Shown here piece by piece: positions 6,127-6,214 of a DNA stretch of 6,214 nucleotides. Source of the DNA: Bacteroidia bacterium. GTDB lineage: Bacteria; Bacteroidota; Bacteroidia; UBA8524. Location of the stretch: positions 1 to 6,214 of the forward strand of contig JALRIQ010000252.1 of the NCBI GenBank assembly GCA_023277325.1, read 5' to 3'. Both the position numbers and the translations under genes were made by a program. The first letter of the stretch is position 1. The number at the start of each line of letters is the position of its first letter. The notes under the pieces were generated by a model, which saw nothing but the letters and a program-made list of their open reading frames with translations, searched no databases and was not told the origin of the DNA.

Positions 6127-6214
6127 CGGACGATAGTCCATGGACCATAGACCATGGATACTCGGATTAGTGGACCTTCGGCGATGACGTGATAAGGAGA
6201 TGAGGAGAATTGAT
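6127..6214. other. Non-coding tail after purB
   Basis: These 88 bases hold the heptamer repeat and then a purine-rich stretch (GATAAGGAGATGAGGAGAAT, 6191-6210) that runs to near the window edge. The stretch contains GGAG/AGGAG strings that could look like a ribosome binding site for a gene beyond the edge. However, none of the start codons in this window uses such a site, so no call is made. I see no open reading frame of convincing family character here. Confidence 0.4.
6133..6160 (+). repeat. Degenerate heptamer tandem repeat with hairpin potential after purB
   Basis: Four successive 7-bp units follow purB closely: ATAGTCC, ATGGACC, ATAGACC and ATGGATA. The first three fit ATRGWCC. The tract also contains an inverted repeat: TCCATGG at 6137-6143 and CCATGGA at 6152-6158 form a perfect seven-base-pair stem around an eight-base loop. 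The first arm is part of a self-complementary TCCATGGA. There is no U-run after the stem, so a classic intrinsic terminator is not supported, though the hairpin could protect the 3' end of purB mRNA. A further TGGACC lies at 6171-6176. Confidence 0.6.

Noticed and set aside
6133..6160. The heptamer tract as a CRISPR remnant or intrinsic terminator
   Set aside because: The units are seven bases with no spacers, unlike CRISPR repeats, and the hairpin is not followed by a T-run.
1..6214. Mobile element, phage, toxin-antitoxin or defence system
   Set aside because: No transposase, integrase, terminal inverted repeats or recognisable defence domains are present. The secreted nuclease carries a signal peptide and T9SS domain, which points to extracellular use rather than restriction inside the cell.

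Overview
The window looks like ordinary chromosomal DNA from a member of the Bacteroidota, probably a Flavobacteriia-type lineage. Three things support this. The secreted nuclease ends in a type IX secretion (T9SS) sorting domain. The gene starts lack Shine-Dalgarno sequences, and three of them instead have TAnnTTTG elements, the -7 consensus of Bacteroidota promoters. The order holB followed by a Cys-rich PSP1/RicT gene is also one I recall from that phylum. The species cannot be named from the sequence.

Layout: four complete genes and one partial gene. Four lie on the minus strand and one on the plus strand. Reading the minus strand from right to left, a secreted endonuclease I-family protein (4720-3065) is followed after 13 bp by the signal peptide peptidase sppA (3051-1282). 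After an 87-bp gap comes the DNA polymerase III delta' subunit gene (1194-79). After a further 23 bp comes the first 18 codons of a PSP1/RicT-like gene (55-1), cut by the window edge. On the plus strand, purB (adenylosuccinate lyase, 4780-6126) is transcribed divergently from the nuclease across a 59-bp spacer. That spacer carries one candidate -7 element in each direction. The last 88 bp hold a short degenerate heptamer repeat that also forms a hairpin.

Functional reading: nuclease-sppA looks like one transcription unit joining an exported protein to an inner-membrane peptidase that clears signal peptides. holB-ricT looks like a second unit, with its own candidate promoter close to the holB start codon. 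purB is an independent housekeeping gene for purine synthesis. I saw no mobile element, CRISPR array, tRNA or rRNA, and no convincing evidence of an undescribed multi-gene system. The most useful observations are the partial RicT-like gene at the left edge, the promoter elements placed so close to two start codons that leaderless mRNAs are predicted, and the heptamer repeat after purB.
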